The notes beneath the pieces were generated by a model. It had not been told where the DNA came from. It worked only from the letters and a program-made list of their open reading frames with translations, and ran no database searches. Below, in pieces: positions 33,233 through 36,768 of a DNA stretch of 36,768 bases (positions are counted from its first letter, which is position 1; each line of letters opens with the position of its first letter). The translations under genes and the position numbers were made by a program. This DNA is from CAZAYP01 sp964489425 [NCBI: uncultured Verrucomicrobiota bacterium] (GTDB lineage: Bacteria; Verrucomicrobiota; Kiritimatiellia; RZYC01). The stretch is taken from contig CAZAYP010000058.1 of the NCBI GenBank assembly GCA_964489425.1, positions 1 to 36,768 of the forward strand, read 5' to 3'.

Positions 33233-33261
33233 TTGAACCGCCCGGGCCATGCGGGGATAAT
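33233..33261 (+). promoter_or_regulatory. Promoter of the sixA-CHAD operon
   Basis: TTGAAC (33233-33238, 4/6) and GATAAT (33256-33261, 5/6) are 17 bp apart, 52 bp before the sixA ATG. It stands back to back with the S8 promoter, the two -35 boxes being 30 bp apart. Confidence 0.6.
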
Positions 33262-33313
33262 CGGCGGCAACCCGGCCGGCCAGATCAGGCGGCGGACAAA
33301 AGGCGGTTGAAAC

Positions 33314-33811
33314 ATGATTTTGTATCTTGTCAGGCATGGCCCGGCCGTGGATGTGGGCGAGTGCAATGTGGTCCGTGACCAGGACCGGATGCTCTCGGTG
33401 GACGGCTTGCGCCGGACGCGCGAAGCCGCCCGGGGCTTGCGCAACCTGGAGGTGGCGGTGGAGCGCGTGGTGTCCAGCCCGCTGGTCCGGGCGCGCCAGA
33501 CCGCCGAGATTATGGCCCAAATCCTGCACCCCAAGCTGGAGGTGGAGATCGAGGACGGCCTGGCCTCCGGCAGCGACATGCGCGCGCTGTTGCCCTGGCT
33601 GGCGGCGCAGCCCCAGGTGGCCACGATGCTCGTCGGCCACATGCCCGACTTGAGCTTGCTCGCCGCCCTGCTGCTCACCAACCGCGACGACGCGGCCATC
33701 CGATTCAAAAAATGCGCCACGGCCCGCTTTGTGTTCGAAGCCGCGGCCCGGCCGCGCCAGGGCGAACTGGAGTGGCTGCTGCAGCCCGCGGTGCTGAAAT
33801 CCCTGGCATGA
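33314..33811 (+). CDS. sixA: SixA-type phosphohistidine phosphatase
   Basis: 165 residues, the size of SixA in the histidine-phosphatase superfamily. The N-terminal LVRHG carries the phospho-accepting H8, SSPLVRARQTAEI contributes the phosphate-binding arginines, and VGHMPDLS holds the second catalytic histidine H109. SixA removes phosphate from phosphohistidine proteins such as ArcB or the nitrogen phosphotransferase system. The target here is unknown. It is followed 19 bp later by a CHAD-domain gene, a common pairing linked to polyphosphate biology. AAAGGCGG precedes the ATG. Confidence 0.9.
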   Translation: MILYLVRHGPAVDVGECNVVRDQDRMLSVDGLRRTREAARGLRNLEVAVERVVSSPLVRARQTAEIMAQILHPKLEVEIEDGLASGSDMRALLPWLAAQPQVATMLVGHMPDLSLLAALLLTNRDDAAIRFKKCATARFVFEAAARPRQGELEWLLQPAVLKSLA

Positions 33812-33830
33812 TGCACGCGAGGTATTCCCT

Positions 33831-35360
33831 ATGAATGTGGAGTTTCTTTTTTCGCCGCACGTGTCCTGGGCGCGGTTGGCGCGGCACCTGGCCCCGGTGG
33901 GCCGGCCGCGGTCCGTGCGGCATGAATCCATCCGGGTCGCGTACCACGACACGTTTGACTGGCGGCTCCATGCGGCCGGATTGTTTTTGGAACAGCAAGG
34001 CCCGGTCGTTGTGCTGGGCGAACTGAAAACCGGGCGGGTCATGGCGCGCCAGAAGTTGACCGCCCGCCCGTGGCCCCGCCAGCCCGGCGCCTGGCCCGCC
34101 GGCCCGGTCCAACGCCGGCTGGTCGCAGCGGCCGGCGGCCGCGCCTTGCTGCCGGTGGCGCGCTGCGCCTGCCGCCTGTTGCGGTGCCGGCTGGACAGTG
34201 CCGCGCCCGGGATGTCGGTGCGCGCAACGTACGGGCGTGTGGTGCTGCCCTCGGCCCCGGGATTCGCGTTCCTGCGGGTTGAAGATGCGTCCCGCCCGGG
34301 GGGCGGCGCCCGCCAGGCCGTGGCGCTGTTGGGCGAGGTCGGCTGGGCCCCGGAAGATCGTCCGCGCCATGTTTTGTTGCATGCCCTGCAGCGGGCTGGC
34401 CGCGTGCCCGGCGATTACTCGCCGCTCGTCGAGGAGCAGCTTGATCCCGCCATGCCCGCGCCGGCGGCGGTGCGGCAGGTGCTCGGCCGCTTGTTCGACG
34501 TGGTGCGCCGCAACGAGCCCGGGGTGCGGGCGCATTGGGATCCCGAGTTTCTTCATGAGTACCGGATCGCCGTGCGCAAGAGCCGCTCGCTGGTGGCCCA
34601 GTTGCGGGACGTGTTCCCCGCGCGCCCCGCGGAAGCGTTTCGGCGCCAGCTCGCGGAGTTGGGTGACCTCACCAATCGCGCCCGCGACTTGGATGTGTAC
34701 TTGCTGCGCGAGGCGGAGTACCGCCGGCTCGTGCCACCGGCGCTGCGTCCGGGCCTGGATGCTTTTTTTACGCACTTGCGCCGCGCGTGGCGCGCGGAGC
34801 AGCGCCGGCTGGCCGCCGCCATGGCGGGTCAGCCCTACCATGCCGTGCTGGCTGCCTGGCAGGATTTTCTCGCCGGCCGTAATGGCGCTGGCGGTACCGC
34901 CCCGGCCGCGACCGAGCCGATATTTTCCGTGGCCGGCCGCCACATCCTGAAAGCCTACGCGCGGGTCGTTCGTACCGGGCGGGCGCTGGACGAAACCGCC
35001 AGCGATCACGAATTGCACGGCCTGCGCATCCAGTGCAAAAAGCTGCGCTACCTGCTGGAATTGTTCGTATCCCTCTATCCCCGTCGTCGCGCCGGCCGCT
35101 TGGTAGATGACCTGCGCCGCCTGCAGGCGTGCCTGGGCATGTATAACGATTTGCGCGTCCAGCAGGAGTTCCTGGTTGCCTATCTTTCAGGCAACGTGCA
35201 CCGCAAGCGCTTCATGCAGACCGCCGCCGCGATCGGCGCGCTCATCGCGCGGATCCATGCCCAGCAGCAAGGGTTGCGGCGGCAGTTCGGCGCAGCGTTC
35301 GCCGCCCTGGCGCGGCCCGCGGTGGCCGGCCGCTTCCAGCGCCTCTGCCGCAGCCCGTGA
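33831..35360 (+). CDS. CHAD-domain protein with degenerate CYTH-like N-terminus
   Basis: 509 residues. The first ~75 residues (YHDTFDWRLHAAGLFLEQQG) look like the start of a CYTH/triphosphate-tunnel domain, but the acidic ExExK metal-binding start is missing, so that half is probably inactive. Residues ~210-505 form the all-helical CHAD domain, whose conserved basic positions are visible in FLHEYRIAVRKSRS, RDLDVYLLRE, and LHGLRIQCKKLRYLLELF. CHAD domains bind inorganic polyphosphate and localise proteins to polyphosphate granules. GAGG (33819-33822) lies 8 nt before the ATG. It shares an operon with sixA and ends 8 bp before the convergent pyrF. Confidence 0.87.
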   Translation: MNVEFLFSPHVSWARLARHLAPVGRPRSVRHESIRVAYHDTFDWRLHAAGLFLEQQGPVVVLGELKTGRVMARQKLTARPWPRQPGAWPAGPVQRRLVAAAGGRALLPVARCACRLLRCRLDSAAPGMSVRATYGRVVLPSAPGFAFLRVEDASRPGGGARQAVALLGEVGWAPEDRPRHVLLHALQRAGRVPGDYSPLVEEQLDPAMPAPAAVRQVLGRLFDVVRRNEPGVRAHWDPEFLHEYRIAVRKSRSLVAQLRDVFPARPAEAFRRQLAELGDLTNRARDLDVYLLREAEYRRLVPPALRPGLDAFFTHLRRAWRAEQRRLAAAMAGQPYHAVLAAWQDFLAGRNGAGGTAPAATEPIFSVAGRHILKAYARVVRTGRALDETASDHELHGLRIQCKKLRYLLELFVSLYPRRRAGRLVDDLRRLQACLGMYNDLRVQQEFLVAYLSGNVHRKRFMQTAAAIGALIARIHAQQQGLRRQFGAAFAALARPAVAGRFQRLCRSP

Positions 35361-35368
35361 CGCGCGGC

Positions 35369-36073
35369 CTATTGCATTTCCGCAAGGATTAGCCGGGCCG
35401 CCAGGGCCGGGTCCGGCGCCGCCACGATGGGCCGCCCCACAACCAGGTAATTGGCGCCGGCAGCCATCGCTTCGGCAGGGGTCGCGGTGCGGCGCTGGTC
35501 ATCAGGCGGGCTGGCCGCCGGGCGGATGCCGGGCGTGACCAACGTAAATCGGGAACCCAATTTTTCTCGCATCCGGCGGGCTTCTTGCGGCGAAGCCACC
35601 AGGCCGTCCAGGCCGCAGCTCAGCGCCAGTTCGCCCAATGCCAGGGCCTGTGCGCGCGGCGCGCGCCGCACCCCGAGCTCGCGCAGATCGTCAGCGCCAA
35701 GGCTGGTGAGCACGGTCACGCCGAGCAGGATGGGCGCGGTCGGGCCGTGATCGCGGGCCACACGGACCGCCTCGCGGAGCATCGCGCGTCCGCCCGCTGC
35801 ATGCAGCGTGAGCATGTGCACGCCGTGGCGCGTAGCGGCCGCCACGGCCGCGCCCACGGTGCGCGGTATATCGTGGAATTTCAGGTCGAGGAAGATTTTT
35901 TTTCCGGCCCGCTGGGCCGGCGCGAGGCAGGCCGGGCCCGCGCTGCAGAAGAGTTCGGCGCCGATCTTGCACCATGAAATATTTTGCGGCAGGCGCGCGA
36001 TCAGACCTGCGGCGGAGCGGGTATCCGGCACATCCAGGGCGACGATCAATTGCGTTTTCATGCTTGATTTCAT
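35369..36073 (-). CDS. pyrF: Orotidine 5'-phosphate decarboxylase (last step of UMP synthesis)
   Basis: 234 residues from the ATG at 36073; a second in-frame ATG at 36061 is equally possible because neither has a clear ribosome-binding site. The enzyme decarboxylates OMP to UMP in the cytoplasm. Family motifs are IVALDVPD, WCKIGAELF, the catalytic DLKFHDIPRTV (lysine K65 with flanking aspartates), LVTPGIRPA and the phosphate-binding YLVVGRPI. Length and motifs are normal for the shorter PyrF group. No other pyr gene is adjacent. It is divergent from the rRNA promoter about 95 bp away and convergent with the CHAD gene. Confidence 0.94.
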   Translation of the reverse strand: MKSSMKTQLIVALDVPDTRSAAGLIARLPQNISWCKIGAELFCSAGPACLAPAQRAGKKIFLDLKFHDIPRTVGAAVAAATRHGVHMLTLHAAGGRAMLREAVRVARDHGPTAPILLGVTVLTSLGADDLRELGVRRAPRAQALALGELALSCGLDGLVASPQEARRMREKLGSRFTLVTPGIRPAASPPDDQRRTATPAEAMAAGANYLVVGRPIVAAPDPALAARLILAEMQ

Positions 36074-36137
36074 TAGTCGAAAATGAGATTTACGCCAAGG
36101 ACAAACGCGTGGTCCTGCGCGCGATTTTCGGGCCCCG

Positions 36138-36202
36138 AAAAAAAGATCGAAAATATTTCATATTTCCTGTTGACAGGAAACGGGGGGTCGGGTAGGTTAT
36201 AT
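36138..36202 (+). promoter_or_regulatory. rRNA promoter with A/T-rich UP-like element
   Basis: A perfect -35 TTGACA lies at 36170-36175. An A/T-rich run (36138-36165) directly upstream has the position and composition of an UP element, as expected for a strong rRNA promoter. At 17-bp spacing the -10 would be TAGGTT (36193-36198), a poor match; TTATAT (36197-36202) matches better but is 21 bp away. The exact start is therefore uncertain. Confidence 0.65.
36163..36180. promoter_or_regulatory. Inverted repeat over the rRNA -35 box
   Basis: TTTCCTGT-TG-ACAGGAAA is a perfect 8-bp inverted repeat whose centre is the -35 hexamer TTGACA. A protein bound there would cover the -35 region. No regulator is identified. 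Another inverted repeat (TTTTCGGG/CCCGAAAA, 36125-36141) lies just upstream. Confidence 0.55.
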
Positions 36203-36441
36203 GCATGATGCAATAAAGCAAGGTCATTGCTAGTGTGTGATGACCTAAGGCGCACAAGCCACCCCTGGGAATAAGGGCAATGGTAAAAGGGTGGTTTTTG
36301 TTTGCGTTATGTTCATTGAAAATCGAATAGCCAATCATGACTGCTTCGAATCAGAAGCGGTGTGATTAGTTGGACGCTTGTGCCAGGAGACCGTTAAATT
36401 GAATGATGCTTCCGCTGTAACAGGCGGGAGATGATATTTAA
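36203..36441 (+). other. 16S rRNA leader region, no gene seen
   Basis: The ~240 bases between the promoter and the 16S gene contain no open frame with a ribosome-binding site. CCACCC (36259-36264) can pair with GGGTGG (36289-36294), followed by five T, a weak terminator-like stem. GCTTC/GAAGC (around 36335-36355) can form another small stem. A clear BoxA antitermination motif was not found. Pairing with sequence 3' of 16S for RNase III processing cannot be checked because it lies outside the window. Confidence 0.5.
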
Positions 36442-36768
36442 TCTACGGAGAGTTTGATCCTGGCTCAGAACGAACGCTGGCGGCGTGGATTAGGCATGCA
36501 AGTCGAACGGGATCCAAGGTGTAGCAATATATCTTGGTGAGAGTGGCGGAAGGGTGAGGAACGCGTAGGCAATTTACCCTTAAGTCTGGTACAACCATTC
36601 GAAAGGAAGGCTAATACCGGATGTGGTCGGCCCCTGCATGGGGGCCTGTCCAAAGGCGGGGATCGCAAGACCTGTCGCTTAAGGAGAAGCCTGCGTCCCA
36701 TCAGCTAGTTGGTAGGGTAACGGCCTACCAAGGCTTACGGGTAGCTGGTCTGAGAGGATGGTCAGCCA
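36442..36768 (+). rRNA. rrs: 16S ribosomal RNA, 5' part (runs off the window end)
   Basis: The universal AGAGTTTGATCCTGGCTCAG begins at 36449, setting base 1 at about 36442. It is followed by the conserved ACGCTGGCGGC, GCATGCAAGTCGAACG, TAATACCGGATG and the TAGTTGGTAGGGTAACGGCC helix. About 327 bases of the ~1,500 are present. The spelling GGCGTGGATTAGGCATGC just after the start is of PVC-superphylum type. It is preceded by its own promoter and leader, so this is the start of an rRNA operon. Confidence 0.97.

Noticed and set aside
36259-36299. Stem plus five T in the rRNA leader as a terminator for an upstream gene.
   Set aside because: The stem is only 6 bp with a ~24-base loop, and the nearest upstream gene is on the other strand; kept only as a note in the leader entry.

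Overview
The window is high-GC DNA that ends in the first ~330 bases of a 16S rRNA gene. The opening of that 16S and the many long exported proteins carrying thrombospondin-type-3 calcium repeats (DxDxDGxPDxWE) point to the PVC superphylum, most likely Kiritimatiellota or a neighbouring Verrucomicrobia/Lentisphaerae lineage. The phylum is an inference; a 16S search would settle it.

Layout. 1-2090: an SOS unit with a LexA-type self-cleaving repressor under a perfect GAAC-N4-GTTC operator, then a Y-family DNA polymerase. 2128-5400 (minus): a hisG-led operon with a TATAAT promoter, followed by a 29-residue basic COX24/mS38-type ribosomal peptide and a TPR lipoprotein. 5500-12776: a surface-polysaccharide region with a lipoprotein of probable beta-propeller fold, an AlgI-type membrane O-acyltransferase, an AlgJ/AlgX-like SGNH protein, and two further SGNH proteins on the opposite strand. 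The acyltransferase pair is bracketed by two directly repeated 48/49-bp hairpin elements, and a hexanucleotide repeat tract lies upstream. 12821-16222: a secreted multidomain GH13 glucan-active enzyme. 16321-17101: a UPF0175/DUF3368 toxin-antitoxin pair. 17114-22615 (minus): an 1,833-residue exported beta-helix protein with a CRP-type operator in its leader. 22809-25954: an alanine-type aminotransferase that converges on and overlaps a fused pabB-pabC gene. 26019-33104 (minus): two large secreted proteases, a gingipain-type C25 and a subtilisin-type S8. 33233-35360: a SixA phosphatase and CHAD-protein operon. 35369-36073 (minus): pyrF. 36138-36768: rRNA promoter, leader and 16S start.

How it works together. 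Housekeeping genes (hisG, aminotransferase, pabBC, pyrF, rRNA) alternate with genes for exported macromolecules: glucan hydrolase, proteases fused to carbohydrate-binding-like modules, a beta-helix protein and a polysaccharide O-acetylation set. This suits a cell that degrades or decorates polysaccharides outside the cytoplasm.

The most unusual structure is a four-copy array of TTTTCCAA-N3-TTGGAAA(A) palindromes spaced exactly 31 bp apart. It lies inside the signal-peptide coding region of the S8 protease and is read through in all three frames.
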